Source: Psilocybe azurescens (Eukaryota > Basidiomycota > Agaricomycetes > Agaricales > Agrocybaceae). Taken from it: a stretch of 64,000 nt of DNA. The DNA lies in contig JAJIRX010000742.1 in the NCBI GenBank assembly GCA_023853785.1, forward strand, positions 248,001-312,000, written 5' to 3'. Shown piece by piece: positions 45,114 to 57,300 of the stretch. The stretch's first letter is position 1, and each line of letters opens with the position of its first letter. Both the position numbers and the translations under genes were made by a program. A model generated the notes under the pieces. It saw only the letters and a program-made list of their open reading frames with translations. It searched no databases and was not told where the DNA came from.

Positions 45114-47249
45114 TCAGCGAATGAAAATTGTTTTGACCTCCGTATACGCATCGATAGCTAACAACAAGAGAGGGCATAAAAATTAAATCCGGTTCACCGA
45201 TCTCTCATTTAAATTTCGATACTCACAATGATCTCCCAGCTCACGCCCGATTCCAGAACCTTTCCAGCCTCCAAATGCGAGATCTGGATGCGCGTTTCCT
45301 GTGGTGTTCACTCCCACCTGCCCGGCTTCGAGGCCCTTAGCGAATCTGATGGCTCGGGATACGTCTTTCGTGAAGACACTATTATGAGGGGGGAGGCTGT
45401 TAGACACAACCGTCAATTAGAAAAAGAGCATTAGCGACTCACTAAGCTGCCAAACCATACTCCGTGTCGTTTGCCCTATAATTCACGTCAATATTCGACG
45501 ACCTCAAGAATACCAACAGACTGTCACCAACCTCTTTAATACTTCTTCCTCTGTGGTGAATTTGTGAAGTACTGCAACAGGACCGAAGATCTCTTCCTTA
45601 TTTATTGTCGCATCATCCTTGACATCTACGAAAATGGTAGGTTTCACGTAGAAGCCCTAAAACACCGCAACGATAAGATGGTCCCAAAGTAAAGATGATA
45701 AAATACACATACCTTGTCGTCTCCAGCAGCTCCACCAGTCAAAACTTTGGCACCTTCGGCCTTCCCAGTCTCGATATATTGCAGGATACGTTTGTGCTAG
45801 TATAAAGATTAATCACTGGGCGTGAATAGCCAAGATTTCGACTATTATACCTGGAGTATATCGACCTGTGGCCCCGACGAGAACGATTGGTCAGTTGGCT
45901 CCCCGACCTTATAGCTCTCGGCGCTTGCAGCAAGCTTTTGGGAAAATTGGTCGAAGATTGTGTCCTGAACGTACACCCTCGTACCAGCAACACAGATCTG
46001 ACCAGAGTTCCTGTTGAATCCACCCAATACCCTGAATGATATACCGCAGTGAGCAAGCTTTCAATTGCTCATGTAAGTCAAGAAGTACCTGGTCACCGCA
46101 TCCTCCATATCGCAGTCCTCGAAAACGACGACAGGGCTTTTACCTCCAAGCTCGAGAGTGCATGATTTCAGGTTGGAGCGAGCAGCGGCCACTGCGACAG
46201 ATTTTCCAACAAGAGCAGAACCCGTGAAAGCTATTTTGCGAATTCGCATATGAGACGCAAGAAGCTGTCCAGTCTCTCGTGCGCCACTGAGGATGCTGAG
46301 GACACCGTCAGGGATACTATATTTGGCCATTAGGAATTGGATACGTTATGAAAGGGACATATGAGGCTTACCCGGCTTTTGCTACAAGGCCAGCAAAAAG
46401 AAGAGCACTCAAGGGAGACTTTTCACTAGTTTTGATGATGCTCGCGTTTCCGGTGGCAACTGGTACGCATTGTGAAATTCAATACTAGTAGATATGCGAT
46501 AGGAGCTAACGCAAAACTTACGAGCTGGGGCAGTTTTCCATGCTAACATGGCAAGGGGACCGTTCCTAGATGCGTAAACGTTCAGCTAATGGCCATGAAA
46601 CATTGCCCAAGACCAATCCTCACCATGGGATGATTCCGGCTGTAACGCCATAAGGTTGTCTGATCTCCAAACCAAGGAATCCAGGCACGTTGAGACTAGT
46701 TTTGCCGTGTATCTTGTCACTGTGGTCGAAGATTAACGTAAGGAAGTCTTATGGGATGTGGAAAACCAAAATAAAAACTTACGCCGCCCCAGCAAAGTAG
46801 CGATATACATATGCGACACCATGGGCCTCAAAGCTGGGAACCAGAGATATTGAGATTTACTTCTTTGTATTCATGGGTTGATAGCGCATATACGTACACA
46901 GAATCTTTGATAGGTTTCCCCATTTCCAACGATTGCGCCAATCCAAGAGCATCCGCGTTCTCGTCAACGAGATCAGCCAATTTGTGCATGGCTCTCGCTC
47001 GAGTAGAAGGGTCGCCGTCAGCCCATGCAGGCCAGGCCTTCTCTGCTGCTTCAACTGCTGCATCGACCTCCTTTTGTCCTGCAACGTGCACAGAAGCGAT
47101 CTTTTCCTTTGTCGCAGGGTTGACTACATCAATTCTTTCTCCGCTTCCTTCAACAAACTTGCAGCGAATTAAGTACGTGCACAAGGATGAGGGCGATATG
47201 AGCTGACCTTTCCAGCAATAAACAGGCGCTCTTCAAGCTGAATTGACAT
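45114..47249 (-). CDS. Aldehyde dehydrogenase, copy C (intact)
   Basis: Same exon plan as A and B; starts [14 protein letters not shown]. Intact blocks are [79 protein letters not shown] with the catalytic Cys, [45 protein letters not shown], and the terminal TEVKTIFIR. No frame break found. It lies head-to-tail with decayed copy D on the same strand, so C and D form a tandem pair. Function as for copies A and B; substrate unknown. Confidence 0.92.
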
Positions 47250-48732
47250 AATGGAGAGTAATGGTGTTCCTTATCGATGGATTTACGAGTGAGCCTTGAA
47301 GTGACTTTTTATAGCCTTCTTGCCCACAAACGTCACTTTCACATGGTCATCTACGCACGTCAGAGGGAGCTTCGGCAAGTAGTGCGTATGCTCTGGTTTT
47401 CTAGAATAGTACCCGACACCGAAGTGGATTTTCTCAAAGCGTTCACTTCCCGAGAGGAAATACAGAAATGAGCGAGGTAAAGCCTGGATGTCCTTGTCCG
47501 TCGGAAAGAAGGGCCAGTAATGTTGACAAATGCCGTATTATGTGGGGCTGCATGAGCCACTGATTTATTAAGAGCACTAACTTATATTATCAAAGAGGAA
47601 GTGACTCACCCAAGACATTTGAAAACTGTGCGTTATCCGACGCAACCGATAGAGACACCTTTTATCAACCTTTTATCCATATCCAACCAACCTGCAACCA
47701 AATCAAGTCTCCCCTGTCCAAATTGTCGACATTCATGGCAACAAGATATCAGATCAACGTTCATGTAGACTCTGTTTTCACCCAGGAATATCATGTGTTC
47801 TGAAGCAGCACTCAGCACAAGATTGAAACGGCCTCGGAAGCTATTTCTTTTGTCTACATCGTCAGGCAATACGGCTAATATTTACTAACCGGACCCCGAA
47901 GTATAATAATAGTCACCGAGCGGCGATGTTGGCGAAGAGAAATAGGAGAAGTAGTTTTATTGTGTCCTATTTGGGGCTCAAGTAGGCCATAAGATGATGC
48001 TGAGCCGGTATGGTATCATCGTGAAATACAGTTAAGATATCAAGTTGCTGTGAATGAACACTTGGACGTTTTCATGCTGCGTGAGCGAAGTTGAGAGCGG
48101 GCCCCGTTGGGATGGTGTTTATACCGAAAAGAACTGCAAGAAGCGCTTGCTTTATCGGGTAAATCTGGACAATAAAGTATGAATAGGTGGAGATTCAACT
48201 AGTATAAGATTGAGCGAGGGCAATAGGAGGGAGGGACCCAAGTGAGAATCCCATCTACTACGACCCAGTGAACCAGGACACCCTTGTTCGGTTAGCATTC
48301 ATATCTTCGAAATGCCCTGGAAGTATCAGAGATCGGACATCAAAGACACCCCGAGCTTCCCAATGTCTTCATCATAGTTAGATGAGTCAGTCAGATGTCG
48401 CTATTGCGTCTTTGCACTTCCTAAAATTCTTATCCGGAATGACATATATTTTAACTGGGAAATCTTAGTAAATAATTTTATAATAGAAGATGGGCTTAGA
48501 GCTGTTTCAGCATTCCAGGTAGAGTAATGGCTATCTAACCAAACTTTTCGTCTGTTAAACACTTTTAAATATCTTCTCGATCAAACACATTCGACGGCCA
48601 TCCCCTGTTTGATTATACACTGAGTTTAAGCTGTAAGAATATGATTGGCCCAGTCTCAGAAACATTACGAGTAATTTCAAGATACGACTCGAAGCGACGT
48701 TAGACTGCTTAAAGTCTTTCCAATTTAAATCC
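47250..48732. other. ALDH C upstream region and spacer
   Basis: 1.5 kb of AT-rich DNA between the start of copy C and the end of copy D. Only short frames without domains. Confidence 0.45.
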
Positions 48733-50562
48733 TCATCGAATAAAGATAACATTCACCCCCATGTATGCTTCGATGGCTAATGCAAGAAATAAGATATGAG
48801 ATCGTACAGCCTACCTCGTTATGAGATTGAAAAACATACTATGATCCACTAGCTCACGCCAGATCCCAGAGCCTTTCCAGCCTCCGTAAGCAAGGTTTGG
48901 ATGTGTCATGACTAAAGTGTTAACGCCGACTGTTCTACTCTCTAGACCTTTGTCAAATCGGATTGCCTGAGATGTGTCATTCGTGTAAATGCTGTCATCC
49001 GAGAAAGTGTTCAAAATCCAGCCGCCAGACCGTATTCACTATCGTTTGCGCTAAAGATGTTTTGGTTATCAGATCCGAGAACCGTTTGAGACTTACACAC
49101 CTTTTCCCTCTGTGGAAAATCTGTGCAAGACAGCAACAGGGCCAAAGATCTCTTCCTGGTTAATGCCAAATGGTTGCGTCGTCTTTGGCGTTGGTGAAGA
49201 TCGTAGGCTTAATATAGTAGCCCTGTATATTTGTGTTACGAAGACATACGTTCCGATCCAAGAAGGCACTCAAACCTTTTCATGGACAACACCATCAGTG
49301 GTCAAGACACTTTGGCCTTCCTCATTCCCGATATCAATGTATTTCAAGATGCATTTATGCTTAATGGCAATCAGTCCGAGGATTCGGTGAAAGGCGTTGA
49401 GGTAACTGATATCTGAATAGAGTCGACCTCCCGGTCATTTGGATCACCGAATTTAAGCTTTTCAGCAGCAACGACCAGTTTTCCGGCAAAGAATCGAAAA
49501 TTTTGGATGTAGACTCTTGTAGCCGCCGCGTACATTTTGACCAGCATTTTGAGTGAATTTTCGCAGTAACCTGAGGATGTCGTCAATTCAGAATACATAG
49601 AAAGAGGGAAGAGAAATTGGCTTACCTGGTGGCCGCGTCCTCGGCGTCGCAATCGTCGAAAACAATGACAAGGCTTTGACCACAGAGCTCGAGAGCGACC
49701 GTTTTGAGATTGGACTGTGCAGCTGCTTGGGATACCATCCTTGTAACAGTCGAACCCGTAAAGTGAGATGCGAGAAGCTCTCCAGTCTCTGTGCAGCGCT
49801 CAAGATGCTCAAGATTTCGTCGGGAAGACTACATTGAAGAGGTGCTAAATTGTCAATTTTGAAAGGATAGAGATGTACATACCCAGCATCCTCGGCCAAA
49901 TCAGCAAATAGGAGCGCGCTTAGGGGCAACTTCTGAAAAGTCAAAAACAAATCAATGCCGCCATAAGGCTGCCTGATTTGCATTCCAAGAAAACCAGGAA
50001 CGTCAAGACTGGTCTTTCCATGAATTTTATCTCTGCAATTGGAATAAGTGTGTGAGTCCCTGTGTAAGCCTTGATACCCAATCCTGTACATTCACGCGAC
50101 GCCGGCAAAGTACCGAAAGAGATACGCAATATAATGAACCTCGCCACTGCATTATCGACGTCAGATCTCGCAGCAGTAAACAGATTGAAGAAACTCACAT
50201 CAACTGCTCCACAGGTTTGCCCATTTGGTATCGACTGCACCACTCCGAGATTTTTGGCGTTCTCGTCAATGAGATCGCCCAGTTTGTGCAACACCTTTGC
50301 ACGGATTGTTGGATCACCATTTGCCAATGCTGGCCAGGCCTTCTCGGCAGCGTCTACTGCTGCGTCCACTTCTTTGCACCAGCGACATGCCCAGAAGCAA
50401 TTTTCTGTTCGTAGCTGGATTTACTACTGTAGTTCTTTTTACGTTACATTCAACAAACTAATGTGGTAATTATTAAATCGTAAGTGTAAAACGCGGAGTA
50501 GAAGTGAGTCCAAGGCATACCTTGTCACCGATAAAAAGTCTTTCTTCGAGTTGGATAGACAT
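48733..50562 (-). pseudogene. Aldehyde dehydrogenase pseudogene, copy D
   Basis: Nearly full-length relic. The first exon [14 protein letters not shown] and the last VIFIR plus stop (48733-48735) are recognisable. So are [44 protein letters not shown]-equivalent and [15 protein letters not shown]. Several small indels break the frame (about 50380, 49680-49800, 49170, 49520), and the region around the catalytic Cys is garbled (QNAGQNVRGGYKSL-like reading). The breaks are not restricted to G/C runs, unlike those elsewhere in the window, so this copy is truly dead. Confidence 0.88.
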
Positions 50563-52066
50563 AGCAGACTGGGGGAAATACTGTTCTTAATGGAGTATCA
50601 TGCCTAATAGACGACTGCCTTTATGCAATCTTGAATTACATATATCCTGTGAACGCTCTACTGTCCCCTACAGCGTTGGTCAGCACGACCGGCCAAAGTT
50701 CACGACTAGCCAAGATTGGGTGGTCATAGTCAGCCACAAGGCCGCTGGCACTGGGGTTGCTTTGCAGGAAGCGTTCCCTCTGTCACGGGTCCGTGAGCCT
50801 TGAGGTTCGCAATGAAACCTACAAGTAATACAAGGCTACCGAGACAATACTTCAATAAACATAGCAGTATAATGCGTGGGGAACTCACCTTGAGACTTCA
50901 GTTCTGCAATTTGAAAAACGCATCAAAGCAACGTGAAGCTTATTTGGAGGGACCTATCCGACGCATACACCTTATTAGCGGCTATCAATATAGAATTTTG
51001 CGAATCGTATCATCACAGCTACAATCTCATCTACACCGCTTGTGTGCTTTGCCGACTTGCAAATTGACATATGTATTTTTCGCAAGTCACTGGTCAGCTT
51101 CTAAAACGGGGACAAATGGAGATGAGATAACGGATAAAGACTGCTTCCACCCCCATGTTGTGATAGGTTGTGATCTGCAAAAAGTAGCTACAAAAATCAG
51201 GCAGTCAAGCCTGAGAATCGTTCATATCATGAGAAAGCTGTTCACTCACCATAGTATGATACAAGTAACCGCTAATGCCACGTCCGATCTAGAGCCTTTC
51301 CAGTCTTGAAACGGAATGTTTAGGAATTCAACACGCTTACGCTGAAGAGTGAAATTTGGCGAAAAAGATGAGTCTCGAGATTACACCGTCGAACAAAGAA
51401 TTTACGCACTGATACGTTCAATCCTTCATAAGATACTCGAGTACTCAAGACACAGACTGAAATACTGACGTCCAGTCCTTTTGACTACAGTAGCAGTTGC
51501 ACCATGCCCCTCGCCTAAGTCAGTAACTGCCATGCTTAGACATTAGCAAGGCCCATGGTTTACCAGAGACCTGCTATAAAGGATAAGGGAATTAAAGGCA
51601 TATATTGTGTATCGGAATCGAAGAGGATGAGGTCACCATGAGGTTCGGTTCAAGAACTTGAAGCAACGATCCGAGGCCGATGCTGACGAAAATGAACCAA
51701 GGCCTAATTCAAACTCCGACAAAGGGTTTCTACCAGACTTCCACTCCTTCGACTCAACTTCAACCCGAACCAGTACGAATGTCTAATAAGTCCAGGTGTT
51801 CTCATTCATTCCCGTTGAATTGAGAAAGCTAGTTGGTCGTTATATCAGGACTAGTTCCTATGTCGGGATTTTGCGACCCATGTATGGGAGAAATTTCCTA
51901 CCAATCGGCCAACATTCAAGCACATGATAGATATTTCCTCTCATTGGACGGTCGCCATGCATTCGCCATCGGATAAGGTATTCTATCTCTCTATCTTACC
52001 GGAAATCGTATAAGACTCACACTGCCATCTTCTCCTGGAGATCTTTTCCGAACAATCACTCTCAGT
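50563..52066. other. Spacer, possible tiny ALDH remnant
   Basis: Upstream of copy D. Around 51285-51310 the minus strand reads F-x-DWKGS, reminiscent of the [12 protein letters not shown] block of ALDH, but it is too short for a firm call. Nothing else recognised. Confidence 0.35.
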
Positions 52067-53563
52067 ATGGCTACATTGGATGTCGAAAAAGCGCGATCGC
52101 ACTTCCCTATTCTCGCGTCTGGTTTCATCTTCGCGGACAATGCAGGGGGGATCTCAAGCGGCGAAGGAAGTCGTTGACATGATTAGTGACTACCTCCTGA
52201 ACACCAACGTCCAACTTGGAGCGGATTACTCTTTTGGTGTGAAAAGCAACACACGTGTCCTTGTAGATGGTCCACGAGAGGCCGCGAAACTTTTCAACGC
52301 TCGATACCCCGATGAAGTCGTATTCGGAAGCAGCTCCACCCTCAACTTGGAGAACCTGTCTAGGAGTTTAGAGGACGATATCCACCCTGGTGATGAATTC
52401 ATTGTGACAGGAGAACATGAAGGTATGTCGAAAGCATCCCTTATAACATTGGTTGCAATGAGACCTATCGTTTCGTCTGATCTAGCTAATGTTGGGCCAT
52501 GGAAGAAAATGGCAATCCGTAAAGATGCAGTCATCAAACACTGGCGCCCAACCCCTACCGTCCCGGAAAACCCCTATTCAGTGAAACTCAAGATCGAGGA
52601 ACTTCTTCCTCTTATCACTTCCAAAACGCGTATTGTTGCCATCACGGCCTGCTCCAACATTCTTGGATCTATAGTGCCCGTGAAAGAAGTTGTCAAAGCT
52701 ATTCGCGAGGAAGCCAAAAGCAAAGGCGCAAAGAAAGTGGAGATATCTGTCGACTGTGTCGCTTATGCGCCTCATCGATTGATAGACGTGCAGGACTGGG
52801 ACGTCGACTTCTGTGCGTTCTCCTTCTATAAGGTGAGATTCCATCCCTTCTTCTATTGTCTCTCCAGTTTAGGACGCCTTCGTCGGTGAGAAGTTTAACG
52901 ATAATCTTTTCTGCTTATTTCTAGGTGTACGGACCGCACATCTCCGGCATGTATGTCCGTTCTTCGGTACTCGAGCACTCAGTCGCATCGATTGTGCACC
53001 ACTTCATCAAAGCGGATAAGGTGGGATACAAGCTCCAACCAGGTGGACCGGGTTATGAAATCGTATACGGAGCGACAGGGGTTATCCCGTACCTGCTTTC
53101 GTTGACGCCTCATAACGACCTCAAAGCAACTTTCAAAGCGATCGCTGCCCATGAGCAAACTTTAATCGAACCTCTACTATCATTCCTTACCGATCCTGTC
53201 CAGCGAGAGCGTGGAGTTCGTGTTGTTGGCGAAGAAACTATCAGTCTCAACAGAGTGCCCACTATCAGTTTCGTCGTGGTCGGGCAGAAGCCGATAAAGA
53301 GCAAGACTATTGTTGGAATCTTTGACAAGAATGGTGGTGTGAGTGATCTATCTCGTCATCCATTTCCTTTAGGTTTTTGACATGATCATCTGATCTTGCA
53401 GATCGGCATTCGATATGGCCATTTCTACGCGCACACTCTGGTTGATGAATTATCGCCCAAACTGGATACAGACGATGGTGTCGTCCGAATCTCCCTAGTT
53501 CACTATAACACAGTAGAGGAGGTGCACAAGATCATCGCAGTTCTGAAGGAGATTTTCGCTTAA
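52067..53563 (+). CDS. PLP-dependent class V aminotransferase (cysteine desulfurase-like)
   Basis: Fold-type I PLP enzyme. From MATLDVEKARSHFPIL the pieces are FIFADNAGGSQ, NVQLGADYSFGVKSN, EVVFGSSSTLNLENLSRSL, GDEFIVTGEHEANVGPWKKM, RIVAITACSNILGSIVPVKE, ISVDCVAYAPHRLIDVQDWD, then DFCAFSFYKVYGPHISGMYV with the Schiff-base Lys in FYK. IRYGHFYAHTLVDEL and VVRISLVHYNTVEEVHKII close the protein. Introns at 52423-52485, 52833-52923 and 53338-53400 keep the frame. At 52145-52150 a run of six G breaks the frame between NAGG and SQAAKEVVD; five G would repair it, so an assembly error is likely. It resembles fungal class V enzymes of the isopenicillin-epimerase/cysteine-desulfurase group. Substrate unknown. 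Confidence 0.85.
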
Positions 53564-53849
53564 AGGTCGTTGTCACTGGAATGTACATGTGTAAAGAAAC
53601 ATCAGAAAACCTGAACGAAGCCCGAATGAATTTGAACGAAGTACGTAAATGTTTTACAACAAAGTGATTATGCCAGAGTCCGTGAGTAATGGGGATAAGT
53701 ACAATCGTCCGAAAATGCAAATGGCGAGGGATAGAAGTAATGGGTCAAATGATACGCGAATTAGGAGTACATTGCCACGTTAAGGGTCCGTTATTGAGTG
53801 ACATTCGTTAAAGTCCGTTCAAAGTCCAATGGAGCATTATGCTCCTTAA
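53564..53849. other. Short intergenic spacer
   Basis: Convergent 3' ends of the aminotransferase and the Kre9-like gene. Nothing else seen. Confidence 0.5.
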
Positions 53850-54439
53850 TCAAAACTGAACACCGGATCCCTTGATCTTGAATGTTGGCGAGAAGTTTCC
53901 AGAATCGCCAAATACTGCGCAAATATATTCAGGGTGAGCACTCAATACGCGACATTCTTTGAATCAATCAGATCACTCACAGACGAGCTGATAATCTCCT
54001 TCGACTACAAGAGGGACAGTAACCTGGACCTTGCCTTGAAGAATATCGAAGTTTTGAGCAAGGATTACTGCGTGATCGGATGAGCAATCAGTTATTGAAC
54101 GATCATGTATTGCAGTGGTAAATACTAACATGGTGTTGTGAGGTCATTCATGCGAAGGAAGATGCGGCCAACTTTGTTGGTGATGTTAACTGGGTGGTTA
54201 GAGGTATCCCTGGAAATCGAGCATTGAGTTCGAAGAAACAGAATACTGTGTTTGCGGACGACTTACCAGGTGACAAGGCGACGCTGGCCTGAGGTCCACA
54301 CAGTTCCAGCATGAGGGTCCAGGATTGGAGGAACGAAAATATCCCTTTGCTCCAAGGTGTTTGTCGGCAGTGCTGAAACGTTAGAAGAGAGGGCGACGAA
54401 GAGGAGAGAGGCGAGGGTCGTGACGCTCGTGAATTTCAT
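53850..54439 (-). CDS. Secreted Kre9/Knh1-type Ig-like protein, copy 1
   Basis: The signal peptide MKFTSVTTLASLLFVALSS is followed by one domain of the fungal PF10342 type: PILDPHAGTVWTSGQRRLVTW, then D-x-S-x-x-P-V-N-I-T-N, LILAQNFDILQGKVQVTVP, YQLVLFGDSGNFSPTFKI and a short end GSGVQF. About 132 residues in four or five exons. The usual Ser/Thr-rich tail and GPI signal of the family are absent, so it is a small secreted, not anchored, version. Likely a cell-wall or secreted role; binding partner unknown. Copy 2 lies 2.3 kb upstream on the same strand. Confidence 0.85.
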
Positions 54440-56174
54440 TGTGAAGAGTATTAAGATATTAGGAGATGAGGTCGTTATCGTTATATGTATTAGTGGGGAC
54501 TGATGTCTTGAAGCTTTGAAGCTTTGAAGATGGGAAGCACACAGGGAGAATTGGCTCGTATATATACCAAAAATACGTCACCTATCATAAATAAGATCAG
54601 CATCTATTCCCCGTATGCCCAATGGATTGGCCCCGGTCTCGGCCAGGTCGGGTCTTGAGGGTGTGTAGGGGTGCGTAATAATTCTATGAAAAACCGGCCT
54701 CAGCATCCGTAAGACATCGGGTTAGACGTTCTCCGTACCTTCACATCCTTGAGAAGGCAGACCTCCACTGTCGATAGCGAAAAGAATAGGTCACAAGCAT
54801 CAATTCCTCGTGGATCAACTGTCCGCTTCAATCCAAAAAGTGTAAAGAAGAGCGAAGCTTCCAGAAGGATCCGCGTGGAAGATATGAGAATCTGCGCCAA
54901 ATTCAAAGATGCAAGGCGGTAAACATTACTGAAGGATCTCACTTCTTACTCATGAAGGCTTTGAAACTTGTTAGATCGATCAGAAAATGATAAGTACCAC
55001 CTTAGGCTGATAAACAGGGCTACACGGTGCTGACGCAGATCCAGAATGCAGTGGCTGGAGCGAGAAAGCTGAGTTTGGCCGAGCTCCGAAAAGACAGGCG
55101 TCGACTAGGAAGATCCGCAGAATTGGCACTGAATGGCTGTGACGGCAAGATATGGCCGTCATCCAACACAGAGAAGACAAGTCTGGCTGGGCTACGTGTG
55201 ATCTTCCGACGGCTTAAAGTTGAGCAGTCTAACCAGAGGCACTGACACCTAATTTACTCAATACCCTCTTGGTTAGTCGATTTTCGGGTTTCATAAATGC
55301 GTAAAAGGCTCGCCGAAGTCATCGTACCCCGTGTGAGGAATCCGTTGATGCTGAACCAAAACGACACCATTTTTGAAGGATGACTACTTGTATTTTTGCA
55401 AAATTCTGTCCACTTCAAGCATTTTAGGAGAAGTGGACGTTGTCAGCTTGAGGTTGTGAAATATTTCGAACTCGTAGTCCGGCGGCAAGCTCAAGGCAAG
55501 CTTTGGGCAGGACTTCGGAAGAATACGTTTGCTCTCGGATAAAGCCGGTTCATAATCTTTTAAATAGAGGCAAATATTGGACTTGGCCAAAAATTAAATG
55601 AATTTACAAACATAGTAGAAGAGTTTTGAAGAGACCACGATCATAAAGGAGAAGATATGAAAGGACAGGGGAGTGCATTTATTTTCTGTGAGAGAAATGG
55701 TTTTCAAATGAAGATTTCTGCCTTCTTACTAAAAAAATAAGTAATACCGTCGTCATCTGACAAGGGTTATTGGAAGTTACTTATCCGCAGATGTAAGCCA
55801 CTGCAAATTTTACTGCTACGGTGAACAGTCTGAGGAGGAAATAAAGGGATATCATTTAAGGCTATAATGAAAGCAATCGTTACACCCAGACGGTAATCAA
55901 AGTGCTTGCCCTAAGAATAGAGCGTTGTCGTACAAAGTACTGCTCTTATGTCACGTGCAGTTGCAGAGAGGCGCTCAACCCAGCTTGGCAAACGTATTGA
56001 TCACTATAAATACCATAACTACATTGGCACATCACTGGTCCTGATACCTAGCATTTCGACTGATTTGCGCCGTCGCCCGACCTGAAGCCATGGGGCGGGT
56101 GCTTATTTTCTTCATCAAAAATGGATGTCATTCAATTCCCAATACACGGATGCTCTGCATCGAAAAGAGCGATT
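54440..56174. other. Spacer between Kre9-like copies
   Basis: 1.7 kb without a supported gene. Frames at 54700 and 55384 (minus) begin with non-ATG codons and show no domain. A Kre9-like promoter occupies the first few hundred bp. Confidence 0.45.
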
Positions 56175-56400
56175 ATGAAAGCCTGGCGTCACCAGGCTCA
56201 CTGAGAGTCACGCGGATAATGATAGGACCACGATATATCGATAAAATGACTGACTGGGTTACAGGTGTGTACGGTGCATAGTGTAAAGAGAAGCCGGTGT
56301 CGAAGGAAAAGGGTTGGGAATCGCCGTCACGTGTACGTAAATGTAGAAGATAAGATAATATGGAAAGGGGCTGTGGTAAGACTGGGGCGCCAGGCTTACA
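56175..56400. mobile_element. MITE-like element, copy 2
   Basis: About 226 bp, inverted relative to copy 1 (37582-37820), with ends TGAAAGCCTGGCGTCACC and the complement of TGTAAGCCTGGCGCCCC. The right inverted end includes a nested short palindrome, GCCTGGCGTCACCAGGC. Left flank GATTAT and right flank CAATTAC could be a weak remnant of a target duplication, but it is not convincing. Confidence 0.75.
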
Positions 56401-56716
56401 ATTACTTCTCATGAAGTAAGTCGTCAGGTTAATGGAGTTAAACGTATGTCATTGAAAAGTACAAATCGGAATACTGAGTACTAATATAAGTAAATATGCC
56501 TATATAAGGAATCAAGTATGCCAGTGTACGCGCTACAATGTTTGGCTGGAAAAATTGCGACGAGTCATGTACTAATCTGAGAAATACCGAGGGAAAAGAA
56601 AAGACGTGATTGGTAAAAGAAAAAATCCAAAGTGACGATAGTTCGCGACTAATTGGAGGTCCCCACAACGCGTTACAGTTGGCTCAAACGCTTGCTGGAA
56701 GTAAGAAGATCCACCT
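56401..56716. other. Spacer downstream of Kre9-like copy 2
   Basis: No recognisable feature. Confidence 0.45.
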
Positions 56717-57300
56717 TCAGAAATTAATACCGGAGCCCGTGATGGTGAACTCGGGCGAAGTGTTTCCAGAGTCTCCGAATACTGTGAGCACGAAGATTAT
56801 GGGTTGTGAGAAATTTACTGTGTAAATCTGTAAAGCTACTAATGTCAACTTACAGACAAGCGAATAGTCGCTTCCTTCAACCACCAGTGGGACAGTAACT
56901 TTGATTTTTCCCAAAAGAATATCGAAGTTCTCTGCAAGGATCACTTGAAGATACAAGAAACATTAGCATGCACAAGATGCCACTGGTATTTGAAACTTAC
57001 GAGGTGTGGTCACGTCGTCTTTGCGGAGTATCAGGACGCCATTTCTGTTGGTGATACTAGCAGGGGGATGAGAGACATCCCTAGCAGTCAAAAACAATAT
57101 GTTAGCCCTATTTGTAAGAGAATTTAGAATTACAGAACAGCCTACCAGGTGACAAGCTGTTGCTGTCCAGAGGTCCACACATCGCCCGCCACAGGTTTGG
57201 TGATTGGTGGTACGAAAACATCCAAGGCTGCTCCAGAGACGTTCGAGACCAAACCAACGAGGAGAACAGAGACGAAGGTGGAGACCTTGGTAAATTTCAT
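56717..57300 (-). CDS. Secreted Kre9/Knh1-type Ig-like protein, copy 2
   Basis: Paralogue of the gene at 53850. Signal peptide MKFTKVSTFVSVLLVGLVS; domain PITKPVAGDVWTSGQQQLVTW, DVSHPPASITNRNGVLILR, VILAENFDILLGKIKVTVP, then the DYSLV strand and VFGDSGNTSPEFTITGSGIN. Same exon plan and the same lack of a Ser/Thr-rich tail or GPI signal. The repeated DGNF/TSP-type FGDSGN(F/T)SP signature is typical of the PF10342 family. Tandem origin with divergence. Confidence 0.85.

Noticed and set aside
51285..51310. Sixth ALDH remnant
   Set aside because: Only a few codons resemble the GGWKGS block; too short to separate from chance.
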